From positions 2,232,001 to 2,296,000 of the forward strand of contig OZ241894.1 of NCBI GenBank assembly GCA_965203575.1: 64,000 bases of DNA. Reading direction: 5' to 3'. The notes below the pieces were generated by a model that had not been told where the DNA came from, did not search any database, and saw only the letters and a list, made by a program, of their open reading frames with translations. How positions within the stretch are numbered: the first letter of the stretch is position 1; each line of letters starts with the position of its first letter. The position numbers and the translations under genes were made by a program. Below are positions 20,235 to 27,680 of the stretch, piece after piece. This stretch comes from Aldehydirespirator sp965203575. GTDB taxonomy: Bacteria; Actinomycetota; Acidimicrobiia; Acidimicrobiales; Aldehydirespiratoraceae.

Positions 20235-20433
20235 CGACACCGATTTGATCGAGCGCTTGTCGGAGGCGAAGGAGGAGCTGTTCAATCTGCGCTTCCAGTT
20301 CGCCACCGGCCAGTTGGACAACCCGGCTCGCCTCAAGCAGGTGCGCCGTGACATCGCCCGCATGCTCACCGAGCTGCGGGCCCGCGAGATCGCGGCCGCG
20401 GAGGCGGAGCCGGTCTTGCCCGAGGGGAGATGA
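20203..20433 (+). CDS. rpmC: 50S ribosomal protein L29
   Basis: L29 (76 residues), a helical-hairpin protein near the exit tunnel. EELFNLRFQFATGQLDN and VRRDIARMLTELRARE are typical. The upstream ATG at 20152 cannot be the start because its frame closes at 20202. The stop overlaps the rpsQ start (ATGA). Confidence 0.96.
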   Translation: MARAKALTDLGDTDLIERLSEAKEELFNLRFQFATGQLDNPARLKQVRRDIARMLTELRAREIAAAEAEPVLPEGR

Positions 20434-20708
20434 CGATGGCTGAAGACTCAGGAACACGCCGCAACGGCCGCAAGGTGCGGGAGGGTGTCGTGGTCTCCAA
20501 CCGCATGGACAAGACCGCGATCGTCGAGGCCACCGAGCGGGTCCGGCACCCGCGCTACGACAAGACGGTCCAGCGCAGGTCCCGCCTCGCCGTCCACGAC
20601 GCCGACAACACCCTGGGTGTGGGCGACCTCGTGCGGGTGGCCGAGACCCGGCCCCTGTCCAAGACCAAGCGCTGGCGCCTAGTGGAGATCTTGGAGCGTG
20701 CCAAGTGA
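20430..20708 (+). CDS. rpsQ: 30S ribosomal protein S17
   Basis: S17 (92 residues; 90 if the second ATG at 20436 is used) is a primary 16S-binding OB-fold protein. The core GVVVSNRMDKTAIVEATERV and ETRPLSKTKRWRLVEI is conserved. It overlaps rpmC (ATGA) and its stop overlaps the GTG of rplN. Confidence 0.96.
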   Translation: MTMAEDSGTRRNGRKVREGVVVSNRMDKTAIVEATERVRHPRYDKTVQRRSRLAVHDADNTLGVGDLVRVAETRPLSKTKRWRLVEILERAK

Positions 20709-21073
20709 TCCAGCAGGAATCCCGGCTGCGGGTCGCCGACAACTCCGGCGCCAAGGAGGTGCTGTGCATCAAGGTGCTCGGCGGCTCCAAGCGCCGCTAC
20801 GCATCGGTCGGCGACGTGTTCGTGGCCACGGTCAAGGACGCCATCCCGGGCGCGCAGGTCCGCAAGGGCGACCTTGTGCGTTGCGTGGTCGTGCGCACCC
20901 GCAAGGAGAAGCGCCGGGGCGATGGCAGCTACATCCGCTTCGACGAGAACGCCGCGGTCCTGATCAACGAGCAGGACCAGCCCCGGGGCACCCGCATCTT
21001 CGGGCCGGTGGGCCGCGAGCTGCGCGACAAGCAGTTCATGCGCATCGTCTCGCTGGCCCCGGAGGTGCTGTAG
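20705..21073 (+). CDS. rplN: 50S ribosomal protein L14
   Basis: L14 (122 residues) takes part in inter-subunit bridges. VIQQESRLRVADNSGAKEVL and GTRIFGPVGRELRD are diagnostic. GTG start at 20705 overlaps the rpsQ stop (GTGA). Exact normal length. Confidence 0.97.
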   Translation: MIQQESRLRVADNSGAKEVLCIKVLGGSKRRYASVGDVFVATVKDAIPGAQVRKGDLVRCVVVRTRKEKRRGDGSYIRFDENAAVLINEQDQPRGTRIFGPVGRELRDKQFMRIVSLAPEVL

Positions 21074-21421
21074 ATGGCCAGACGCTCCAAGAGTTCTCCG
21101 CTCCGGCGCTCCATGAAGATCGTCAAGGGCGACCGGGTCGTGGTGCTGACCGGCAAGGACGCCGGCCTGGAGGGCACGGTCGAACGGGTCATCGTCGCGG
21201 AGGGCAAGGTGATCGTCGAGGGTGTCAACGTCGCCATGCGGCATCAGGCACCCACCCGCAACGTGCAGCAGGGCGGCATCATCCAGAAGACCATGCCCAT
21301 CGACGCGTCCAACGTCGCGGTGGTGAGCCCGACCGACGGCAAGCCCACCCGGGTGGGCTACCGGTTCACGCCCGAGGGCACCAAGGTCCGTATCTGCCGC
21401 CGCACGGGAGCCGACCTGTGA
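21074..21421 (+). CDS. rplX: 50S ribosomal protein L24
   Basis: L24 (115 residues) is an assembly initiator with a KOW motif (IVKGDRVVVLTGKDAGLEG). The ATG follows the rplN stop with no gap. An N-terminal basic extension (MARRSKSSPLRRS) precedes the KOW core. Its stop overlaps the GTG of rplE. Confidence 0.96.
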   Translation: MARRSKSSPLRRSMKIVKGDRVVVLTGKDAGLEGTVERVIVAEGKVIVEGVNVAMRHQAPTRNVQQGGIIQKTMPIDASNVAVVSPTDGKPTRVGYRFTPEGTKVRICRRTGADL

Positions 21422-21987
21422 GCACCGCAACCGACTACCGGCCCCGGCTGCGCACCGTGTTCGACACCGAGATCAAGCAGGCGCTCGTCGAGCAATTGGA
21501 GCTGTCCAACGTGATGATGGTGCCCAAGCTCTCCAAGATCGTGCTCAACATGGGCGTGGGCGACGCCATTACCCAGGCGAAGCTGCTGGAGGGCGCCCTG
21601 GCCGACTTGGCCGTGATCTCGGGCCAGAAGCCGGTCATCACCCGGGCCAAACGGTCGCTGGCCAGCTTCAAGCTGCGGGCCGGCATGGCCATCGGATGCA
21701 AGGTCACACTGCGAGGTGACCGCATGTACGAGTTCTTCGACCGGCTCATCACGTTGGCCATCCCCCGCATCCGCGACTTCCGCGGGCTGCCGCTGCGGTC
21801 CTTCGACGGCAGCGGCAACTACACGTTCGGGATCACCGAACAGCTCATCTTCCCGGAGATCGACTACGACACGGTCGACGCCACCCGGGGGATGGACATC
21901 ACGATCGTCACGACAGCCGAGTCGGACACTGAGGGCCGGGCGCTCCTGGAGGCGTTCGGGTTTCCGTTCCGCCGAGAGGGGCAATGA
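21418..21987 (+). CDS. rplE: 50S ribosomal protein L5
   Basis: L5 (189 residues) binds 5S rRNA in the central protuberance. MMVPKLSKIVLNMGVGDA and DFRGLPLRSFDGSGNYTFG are conserved. GTG at 21418 overlaps rplX (GTGA); the much longer frame reaching back to 20698 is a shadow of rplN/rplX. rpsN follows after 3 bases. Confidence 0.96.
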   Translation: MSTATDYRPRLRTVFDTEIKQALVEQLELSNVMMVPKLSKIVLNMGVGDAITQAKLLEGALADLAVISGQKPVITRAKRSLASFKLRAGMAIGCKVTLRGDRMYEFFDRLITLAIPRIRDFRGLPLRSFDGSGNYTFGITEQLIFPEIDYDTVDATRGMDITIVTTAESDTEGRALLEAFGFPFRREGQ

Positions 21988-21990
21988 GCT

Positions 21991-22176
21991 ATGGCCAAGA
22001 AGGCTCTGAAGGAGAAGCAGCAACGCACTCCGAAGTTCAAGGTGCGGGCCTACACGCGGTGCCGTGTGTGTGGCCGGCCCCGTTCCGTGTACAGGAAGTT
22101 CAGCCTGTGTCGCATCTGTCTGCGCGACCTGGCCCATGCCGGGGAGTTGCCCGGCGTGAAGAAGGCGAGCTGGTGA
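21991..22176 (+). CDS. rpsN: 30S ribosomal protein S14, zinc-binding type
   Basis: A 61-residue short S14 (type Z). The zinc ribbon is CRVC then CRIC, as in actinobacterial and Firmicute forms. The start MAKKALKEKQQRTPKFKVRA is the expected one. Zinc dependence implies possible replacement by a zinc-free paralogue elsewhere under zinc limitation; none is in this window. Confidence 0.96.
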   Translation: MAKKALKEKQQRTPKFKVRAYTRCRVCGRPRSVYRKFSLCRICLRDLAHAGELPGVKKASW

Positions 22177-22188
22177 GGTGACCTGCCG

Positions 22189-22593
22189 ATGACGATGACA
22201 GATCCGATCGCAGACATGCTGACCCGCATCCGCAACGCCAATGTGGCTATGCACGACGAGGTTTCCATGCCGTCGTCGAAGCGCAAGCTGGCCTTGGCCG
22301 ACGTCCTGCAGCGGGAGGGCTACATCGCGTCCTACGCCGAGAAGGACAACACGCCCCGGCCGGGCAAGACGCTCACGATCGAGATGAAGTACTCCCCCGA
22401 GCGCGACCGCGTCATCCGGGGGCTGCGGCGTATCTCCAAGCCGGGGCTGCGCATCTACCGCAAGCGCGACGAGATCCCTCGGGTGCAGGGCGGGCTCGGA
22501 GTGGCCGTGGTGTCCACCAACAGGGGTCTGATGAGCGATCGAGAGGCGAGGAGGAACCGCATGGGCGGCGAGATCCTCTGCTACGTGTGGTGA
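22189..22593 (+). CDS. rpsH: 30S ribosomal protein S8
   Basis: S8 (134 residues, or 132 from the ATG at 22195) is a primary 16S-binding protein. MTDPIADMLTRIRNAN and the end GLMSDREARRNRMGGEIL are diagnostic. In E. coli S8 represses the spc operon; no target hairpin was identified here. Confidence 0.97.
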   Translation: MTMTDPIADMLTRIRNANVAMHDEVSMPSSKRKLALADVLQREGYIASYAEKDNTPRPGKTLTIEMKYSPERDRVIRGLRRISKPGLRIYRKRDEIPRVQGGLGVAVVSTNRGLMSDREARRNRMGGEILCYVW

Positions 22594-22594
22594 C

Positions 22595-23134
22595 ATGAGT
22601 CGCGTAGGGAATTCCCCGATCACGGTCCCCAGCGGCGTGGAGATCGATGTCGACGGCCGAAGGGTGGTCGTGACCGGAGCCAGGGGCACGCTGAGCCGAG
22701 ACCTGCCCGGCGAGATCACGCTGCGGGCCGACGATGGCATCCTGCACGTCGAGCGTCCCGACGACACCGCGCAGAGCAGGTCGTTGCACGGGCTGACCCG
22801 GAGCCTGGTGCAGAACATGGTCACCGGGGTGACCGAGGGGTTCACCAAGGAACTGCGGATCCAAGGGGTGGGCTACAGGGTGGCAGAGTCCACCCCCACC
22901 TCGCTGGAGCTGTCCTTGGGCTTCAGCCACACCGTGAGGATCGCTGCGCCCGAGGGCGTGGAGTTCGAGGTCCCGCAGCGCACCCAGATCCTCGTCAAGG
23001 GCATCGACAAGCAGCTCGTCGGCCAGGTGGCAGCCGACATCAGGAAGTGGCGCCCGCCCGAGCCCTACAAGGGGAAGGGAATCCGCTACGCCGACGAGCG
23101 GGTCAAGCGCAAGGCCGGAAAGGCGTCGAAGTAG
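22595..23134 (+). CDS. rplF: 50S ribosomal protein L6
   Basis: L6 (179 residues) lies near the sarcin-ricin loop. MSRVGNSPITVPSGVEIDV and the end RKWRPPEPYKGKGIRYADE are standard. The C-terminus (GKASK, stop TAG) is followed by two tandem mini-ORFs ending in GAK before rplR. Confidence 0.97.
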   Translation: MSRVGNSPITVPSGVEIDVDGRRVVVTGARGTLSRDLPGEITLRADDGILHVERPDDTAQSRSLHGLTRSLVQNMVTGVTEGFTKELRIQGVGYRVAESTPTSLELSLGFSHTVRIAAPEGVEFEVPQRTQILVKGIDKQLVGQVAADIRKWRPPEPYKGKGIRYADERVKRKAGKASK

Positions 23135-23136
23135 TC

Positions 23137-23169
23137 ATGGTCGGCAGCACGCCGTCAGGGGCGAAGTAG
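23137..23169 (+). other. Junction mini-ORF 1 between rplF and rplR
   Basis: Encodes MVGSTPSGAK. ATG GTC equals the rplR start, and the ending Lys-TAG resembles the rplF end (SK-TAG). The spacing stop-TC-ATG is the same at all three successive joints. Confidence 0.7.
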
Positions 23170-23171
23170 TC

Positions 23172-23204
23172 ATGGTCGGCAGCACGCCGTCAGGGGCGAA
23201 ATAG
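23172..23204 (+). other. Junction mini-ORF 2 between rplF and rplR
   Basis: A second copy encoding the same decapeptide MVGSTPSGAK, with one synonymous change (AAG to AAA). That the only difference is synonymous is compatible with translation but is a single base. Confidence 0.7.
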
Positions 23205-23206
23205 TC

Positions 23207-23572
23207 ATGGTCGATCAGGCCAGAAAGCGCCGGGAGGGCCGCATCCGCCGTCACCGCCGCGTCCGCAAGAAGGTGCAGGGCACGGCCGTCCGGCCGCGCC
23301 TGTCGGTGTTCCGGTCGAGCCGGCACATCTCCGTACAGCTCATCGACGACATCGAGGGCGTCACCCTGATGTCGGCGTCCACTCTGGAGGCCGACCTTCG
23401 TTCCGCTCCGGGTGGCAATGTGGCCGCGGCCCGCACGGTGGGGACGCTGATCGCGCAGCGCGCATCGGAAGCAGGGATCGCGACGGCGGTGTTCGATCGG
23501 GGCGGTTACAAGTACCACGGCAGGGTGGCCGAGCTCGCCAACGCGGCTCGCGCGGCAGGATTGGAGTTCTGA
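23207..23572 (+). CDS. rplR: 50S ribosomal protein L18
   Basis: L18 (121 residues) binds 5S rRNA with L5. RPRLSVFRSSRHISVQLIDD and FDRGGYKYHGRVAELANAAR are diagnostic. ATG 23207 is the third ATG-GTC in the tandem array; the earlier two close after ten codons. The gene ends GLEF-TGA, and that end is copied 46 bases downstream. Confidence 0.96.
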   Translation: MVDQARKRREGRIRRHRRVRKKVQGTAVRPRLSVFRSSRHISVQLIDDIEGVTLMSASTLEADLRSAPGGNVAAARTVGTLIAQRASEAGIATAVFDRGGYKYHGRVAELANAARAAGLEF

Positions 23573-23576
23573 CCGG

Positions 23577-23618
23577 ATGAGTGAAGAGCAACTGTCCCTT
23601 CCAGGATTGGAGTTCTGA
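23577..23618 (+). other. Junction mini-ORF between rplR and rpsE
   Basis: Encodes MSEEQLSLPGLEF. MSEE equals the start of S5, and GLEF-TGA equals the end of L18 (17 identical bases CAGGATTGGAGTTCTGA). Its TGA overlaps the rpsE ATG as TGATG. Confidence 0.75.
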
Positions 23619-24202
23619 TGAGCGAGGAGCGCGCAGGCGGTCCGCCGCTGCGAGAGTCGCGGGTGATCAATATCAACCGGGTCGCCAAGGTGGTCAAGGG
23701 CGGACGCCGGTTCTCCTTCACGGCGCTGGTCGTCATCGGCGACGGCGCCGGCCGGGTCGGCCTGGGCTACGGGAAGGCCAAGGAGGTGCCCCTGGCCATC
23801 CAGAAGGGCACCGAGGAGGCCAGGCGGAACGTGTTCGAGGTTCCGATGGCGGGCAATACGATCATGCATCCCGTGATCGGCACGACCGGAGCCGGCCGGG
23901 TGCTGCTGAAGCCGGCCGCTCCCGGAACCGGTGTGATCGCCGGCGGCGCGGCTCGGGCCATCCTCGAAGAGGCGGGCATCGGCGACGTGCTGTGCAAGTC
24001 GCTCGGCTCGCCCAACCACATCAATGTGGCCAGGGCCACCATCAGCGGGCTGCAGTCGCTGCGCCGCCCCGACGAGGTTGCCCGCCTGCGGGGCCTGGAT
24101 CCCACCGATTTCCTGCCCAAGGGCCTGTGGGACGCGTACCAGACCACCCGGATGGACCGGGCCGCGGCAGCCCAGCGCAGCGACGAGGCCGAGGAGGAGT
24201 GA
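23618..24202 (+). CDS. rpsE: 30S ribosomal protein S5
   Basis: S5 (194 residues) contributes to mRNA entry and decoding fidelity. The dsRNA-binding-like core (RRFSFTALVVIGDGAGRVGLG, then AKEVPLAIQKG) and GAARAILEEAGIGDVLCKSLG are conserved. The start ATG 23618 is preceded by a mini-ORF with the same first four codons' amino acids. The stop overlaps rpmD (TGATG). Confidence 0.97.
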   Translation: MSEERAGGPPLRESRVININRVAKVVKGGRRFSFTALVVIGDGAGRVGLGYGKAKEVPLAIQKGTEEARRNVFEVPMAGNTIMHPVIGTTGAGRVLLKPAAPGTGVIAGGAARAILEEAGIGDVLCKSLGSPNHINVARATISGLQSLRRPDEVARLRGLDPTDFLPKGLWDAYQTTRMDRAAAAQRSDEAEEE

Positions 24203-24384
24203 TGGCTCTGTTGGTGACCCAGGTCCGCTCGGCCATCGGTTCGAAGCCCAAGCAGCGCGGTACGCTTCGAGCTCTCGGCTTGGGACGGATCGGCCGGAGC
24301 AACACCCTGCCCGACCGTCCCGAGATCCGCGGCATGATCCAACGGGTTCCCCACTTGGTCTCCGTAGAGGAGGTGGACGGATGA
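24202..24384 (+). CDS. rpmD: 50S ribosomal protein L30
   Basis: L30 (60 residues). The ATG at 24202 overlaps the rpsE stop and gives MALLVTQVRSAIGSKPKQRG, then LRALGLGRIGRSN, the family core. The longer frame upstream is a shadow of rpsE. The stop overlaps the rplO start (ATGA). Confidence 0.95.
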   Translation: MALLVTQVRSAIGSKPKQRGTLRALGLGRIGRSNTLPDRPEIRGMIQRVPHLVSVEEVDG

Positions 24385-24884
24385 CAGAGCAGACGAAGCT
24401 GCACGATCTGCGGTCCGCTCCCGGGGCCCGCAAGAGGCCCAAGCGGGTGGCGCGGGGCATCGCAGGGCGCGGCGGCAAGACCGCGGGCCGCGGCATGAAG
24501 GGCCAGAAGGCTCGCAGCAAGGTGCCCGTCGGCTTCGAAGGCGGTCAGATGCCGCTGCTTCGCCGCGTCCCCAAGTGGCGGGGATTCACCAACCCGTTCA
24601 GGATCGAGTACCAGCCCGTCAACCTCGACACGATCGAGGCCACCGGCCTGGACGAGATCTCGCCGGAGATACTGCGCGAGCGGGGCCTCGTCGGCAAGAA
24701 GGCGCTCGTGAAGGTGCTGGGCCGGGGCGAGATCAGCCGGGCGGTGCGGGTGAAGGCCCACGCCGTGTCGGCAGCCGCGGCGGAGGCCATTGCCGCAGCC
24801 GGCGGCAGCGTCGAGATCATCGACAAGCCCTGGGGCGATCGCCGGCCGCCCCACGGCAGCTACAACCAGCACACCAACCGCTGA
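24381..24884 (+). CDS. rplO: 50S ribosomal protein L15
   Basis: L15 (167 residues) is a late-assembly protein. KLHDLRSAPGARKRPKRVAR with GRGGKTAGRGMKGQKAR is the conserved Gly-rich N-terminal part; GEISRAVRVKAHAVSAAA is the C-terminal core. The C-terminus carries about 15 extra residues (GDRRPPHGSYNQHTNR). ATG 24381 overlaps rpmD. Confidence 0.96.
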   Translation: MTEQTKLHDLRSAPGARKRPKRVARGIAGRGGKTAGRGMKGQKARSKVPVGFEGGQMPLLRRVPKWRGFTNPFRIEYQPVNLDTIEATGLDEISPEILRERGLVGKKALVKVLGRGEISRAVRVKAHAVSAAAAEAIAAAGGSVEIIDKPWGDRRPPHGSYNQHTNR

Positions 24885-24900
24885 GAGGAGGGGGCCGACC

Positions 24901-26229
24901 GTGCTGAACCGCGTGCTGAACATGTTCCGCATCCCGGATCTGCGCAACAAGATCCTCTTCACGCTGTTCATCATCGCGGTGTACCGCCTCGGCGCCTTCA
25001 TCCCGGCGCCCTACGTGGACACCGACGCGGTCCAGTTGATGCGGGACCAGGCCAACACGTCGGGTGGGATCCTCGGGTTCGTGCAGCTGTTCTCGGGCGG
25101 CGCGCTCACCCAGTTCGCCATCTTCGCGCTGGGGATCATGCCCTACATCACGGCATCGATCATCATGCAGATCCTGGGCGTGGTCATCCCCCGCATCGAG
25201 CAGTGGCAGCAGCAGGGTGCGGTGGGCCAGCGCAAGATCACCCAATGGACGCGGTACCTCACCGTCGGGATCGCCCTTCTCCAGTCGACCAGCTTCGCGT
25301 TCCTGTTCCACAGCGGCGCCCTGGTGGGCGGGATCGACCTGCTGCCCAACTTCACGGTCTGGGCCGTGTTCGTGGTGGTTCTGACCCTCACCACGGGCAC
25401 CGCCCTGCTGATGTGGATGGGGGAGCTGATAACCCAGCGCGGCATCGGCAACGGCATGTCGCTGCTCATCTTCACCAGCGTCGTGTCCGCGCTGCCGGCC
25501 CAGCTCACTGCGGTCAGGGCCAACAACGGCTACGACGCCCTGGCCGGCTTCGTGGTGGTGGCCGTGATCCTGATGGTGTGCATCGTGTTCGTGGAGCAGG
25601 GCCAGCGCCGCATCCCGGTGCAGTTCGCCAAGCGGGTGGTGGGCCGGCGCATGTACGGCGGCCAGAGCACCTACATCCCGCTGAAGGTCAACCAGTCGGG
25701 CGTGATACCGATCATCTTCGCCAGCTCGGTTCTGTACCTGCCCACCCTGATCGGCGCGGCCATGCCCGACGGCGGCATCGGTGGCAGCATCCAGGCCTTC
25801 GTCAACGACCATCTCACCAACCCGACCAGCCCCGTGTACATGTTCTTCTACGGGTTGATGATCATCGGGTTCGCGTACTTCTACACGGCCATAACCTTCG
25901 ACCCGGTCAAGCAGGCCGACACCATCCGCAAGCAGGGCGGCTTCATCCCGGGTATCCGCCCCGGAGTCCAGACCGAGCGCTACCTGGCCAAGATCCTCTC
26001 GCGCATCACCCTGCCCGGATCGCTGTTCATCGCCGCGGTCGCGCTGGTTCCCACCATCCTTGTCGCGGTGACCATCGGCACCGACGTGGACCCGGGAGCA
26101 GGCGCTGCTGCCTTCAACATTGCCTTCGGAGGGATCTCGCTGCTCATCGCGGTCGGCGTGGCGCTCGAGACGATGAAGCAGATCGACAGCCAGTTGATGA
26201 TGAGGAACTACGAGGGCTTCCTGAAGTAG
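24901..26229 (+). CDS. secY: Preprotein translocase subunit SecY
   Basis: SecY (442 residues), the channel subunit of the Sec translocon in the cytoplasmic membrane. GTG 24901 is chosen: it follows GAGAGGAGG and gives VLNRVLNMFRIPDLRNKI, the usual N-terminus; the ORF upstream is inside rplO. About ten hydrophobic segments, GGALTQFAIFALGIMPYITA (TM2 area) and GFAYFYTAITFDPVKQAD are present. Co-transcription with the spc genes is the norm. Confidence 0.97.
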   Translation: MLNRVLNMFRIPDLRNKILFTLFIIAVYRLGAFIPAPYVDTDAVQLMRDQANTSGGILGFVQLFSGGALTQFAIFALGIMPYITASIIMQILGVVIPRIEQWQQQGAVGQRKITQWTRYLTVGIALLQSTSFAFLFHSGALVGGIDLLPNFTVWAVFVVVLTLTTGTALLMWMGELITQRGIGNGMSLLIFTSVVSALPAQLTAVRANNGYDALAGFVVVAVILMVCIVFVEQGQRRIPVQFAKRVVGRRMYGGQSTYIPLKVNQSGVIPIIFASSVLYLPTLIGAAMPDGGIGGSIQAFVNDHLTNPTSPVYMFFYGLMIIGFAYFYTAITFDPVKQADTIRKQGGFIPGIRPGVQTERYLAKILSRITLPGSLFIAAVALVPTILVAVTIGTDVDPGAGAAAFNIAFGGISLLIAVGVALETMKQIDSQLMMRNYEGFLK

Positions 26230-26235
26230 CTCCTG

Positions 26236-26808
26236 ATGGCTCCTCTGCGCATGGTGATACTGGGCCGGCAGGGTTCGGGCAAGGGCACGCAATCCGAGCG
26301 CCTGACTGACAGGTTCGGATGTGTGCATCTGTCCACGGGCGACGCCCTGCGGGCCGCGGTGGCGGCCGGCACCGAACTGGGTCGGCAGGCCAAGGCCATC
26401 ATGGACGAAGGCGGGCTGGTAGGCGACGACATCATGAACGGGATCGTGCGCGACCGGCTGGCCCGCGACGACGTGGCGGAGGCCGGGGTGCTGCTCGACG
26501 GCTACCCGCGGACCGCCGATCAGGCCGACGCTCTGGAGGCCGTCCTGGACGGCCTGGGCCACCGTCTCGACGTGGCTCTGAACATCGATGTGCCCATCGC
26601 CGAAGTCACGGCCCGGATGCTGGATCGGGGCCGCTCCGACGACACTGGTGAGGCGATACAGCGCCGTCTGGAGCTGTATGAGGAGCAGACCGCTCCGCTG
26701 CGAGACTGGTTCGAGGCCCGCGGGCTGCTCGCTACCGTGGACGGTGTCGGCACGCCCGACGAAGTGTTCGAACGGGTGGTGGCAGCCGTTGAACGAAGCC
26801 GCGGTTGA
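26236..26808 (+). CDS. adk: Adenylate kinase
   Basis: Adk (190 residues) interconverts ATP, ADP and AMP. The P-loop GRQGSGKGTQ is near residues 10-19, the AMP site LSTGDALR, and DGYPRTADQA are intact. The LID is the short form (DRGRSDDTGEAIQRR), as in actinobacterial enzymes, without a zinc ribbon. It lies 6 bases after secY. The methionine aminopeptidase gene often found next is missing here. Confidence 0.96.
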   Translation: MAPLRMVILGRQGSGKGTQSERLTDRFGCVHLSTGDALRAAVAAGTELGRQAKAIMDEGGLVGDDIMNGIVRDRLARDDVAEAGVLLDGYPRTADQADALEAVLDGLGHRLDVALNIDVPIAEVTARMLDRGRSDDTGEAIQRRLELYEEQTAPLRDWFEARGLLATVDGVGTPDEVFERVVAAVERSRG

Positions 26809-26907
26809 CGGGTTGGATGGCCGGCCGGTCACAGATAGCGTTGCACTTCGGCCTTGGGCCGGTGCCGACGCGCGCCGACCGGGGCTCATCCCGCAGGAGG
26901 ACAGACA

Positions 26908-27132
26908 CTGCCGAAGCCGAAAGAGGACGCGATCGTATTGGAGGGAACCGTCACGGAATCCCTTCCCAACGCCATGTTCCGCGTCGAACTCGAGAATGGC
27001 CACTACGTGCTGGCCCACATCTCGGGCAAGATGCGGATGCACTACATCCGGATACTGCCCGGGGACCGCGTCCAGGTCGAGGTGACGCCGTACGACCTCC
27101 AGAGGGGCCGTATCACCTACCGCTACAAGTGA
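26908..27132 (+). CDS. infA: Translation initiation factor IF-1, apparent CTG start
   Basis: IF-1 (74 residues from 26908), an OB-fold protein that blocks the 30S A site during initiation. The core PKPKEDAIVLEGTVTESLPN and MRMHYIRILPGDRVQVEVTP is textbook. The conserved N-terminus begins at a CTG codon (26908-26910) with the Shine-Dalgarno GGAGG at 26896-26900, seven bases away. No ATG, GTG or TTG lies nearby in frame. The next candidate upstream is TTG 26854, which would add 18 unrelated residues and has no Shine-Dalgarno. CTG initiation therefore looks real. The gene sits in a 99-base gap after adk. Confidence 0.9.
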   Translation: MPKPKEDAIVLEGTVTESLPNAMFRVELENGHYVLAHISGKMRMHYIRILPGDRVQVEVTPYDLQRGRITYRYK

Positions 27133-27145
27133 GCATCAACCAGCC

Positions 27146-27259
27146 ATGAAGGTCCGACCCAGCGTCAAGAAGATTTGCGACCGGTGCAAGGTCATCCGCC
27201 GGCGCGGGCGCGTCATGGTGATCTGCGACAACGCTCGCCACAAGCAGAGGCAGGGCTGA
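27146..27259 (+). CDS. rpmJ: 50S ribosomal protein L36 (zinc-ribbon form)
   Basis: L36 (37 residues): MKVRPSVKKICDRCKVIRRR onward, with zinc ligands C11, C14, C27 and H32. It starts 13 bases after infA. It ends RQG-TGA, and this end is repeated 37 bases downstream at the close of a mini-ORF. Confidence 0.96.
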   Translation: MKVRPSVKKICDRCKVIRRRGRVMVICDNARHKQRQG

Positions 27260-27260
27260 G

Positions 27261-27296
27261 ATGATCCGCGTCCCCGCACTCGAGAGGCAGGGCTGA
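27261..27296 (+). other. Junction mini-ORF between rpmJ and rpsM
   Basis: Encodes MIRVPALERQG. The start resembles S13 (MARI) and the end RQG-TGA copies L36; AGAGGCAGGGCTGAGATG is identical at both joints (18 bases). Stop-G-ATG spacing is the same at both joints. Confidence 0.75.
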
Positions 27297-27297
27297 G

Positions 27298-27675
27298 ATG
27301 GCGCGCATCTCCGGCGTAGACATCCCGCGCGAGAAGCGGGTGGAGATCTCCCTCACCTACATCTACGGGATCGGCCGAAGCACCGCGCAGCAGGTCTGCG
27401 AGGCCGCCGAGATCAACCCCGACACCAGGGTGCGCAACCTCACCGACGACGAGGTGGCGAAGCTCCGGGGCTTCATCGACGCCAACCTGCGGGTGGAGGG
27501 CGACCTGCGGCGGGCCGTCTCCCAGGACATCAAGCGGAAGATGGAGATCGGCTGCTACCAGGGCCTCCGTCACCGTCGCGGTCTTCCCGTGCGGGGTCAG
27601 CGGACCCATACCAATGCCCGCACCCGGAAGGGCCCGAAGCGGACCGTGGCCGGCAAGAAGAAGGTCAAGAAGTAG
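27298..27675 (+). CDS. rpsM: 30S ribosomal protein S13
   Basis: S13 (125 residues) is in the 30S head and contacts the P-site tRNA. MARISGVDIPREKRVEISLT and RHRRGLPVRGQRTHTNARTR are diagnostic. The start at 27298 is the second TGA-G-ATG in the region. rpsK follows after 5 bases. Confidence 0.97.
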   Translation: MARISGVDIPREKRVEISLTYIYGIGRSTAQQVCEAAEINPDTRVRNLTDDEVAKLRGFIDANLRVEGDLRRAVSQDIKRKMEIGCYQGLRHRRGLPVRGQRTHTNARTRKGPKRTVAGKKKVKK

Positions 27676-27680
27676 GCGCA

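Larger units (their letters stand above)
23135..23204 (+). repeat. Two tandem 35-base repeats between rplF and rplR
   Basis: 23135-23169 and 23170-23204 differ at one base (GCGAAG versus GCGAAA). A partial third unit (TCATGGTC) forms the start of rplR at 23205. Each unit is TC, ATGGTC, a GC-rich middle and a TAG stop. Confidence 0.95.

Noticed and set aside
24817..27042. A 741-residue minus-strand frame opposite secY-adk
   Set aside because: It is opposite conserved secY, adk and infA and shows only low-complexity His/Gln/Asp composition.
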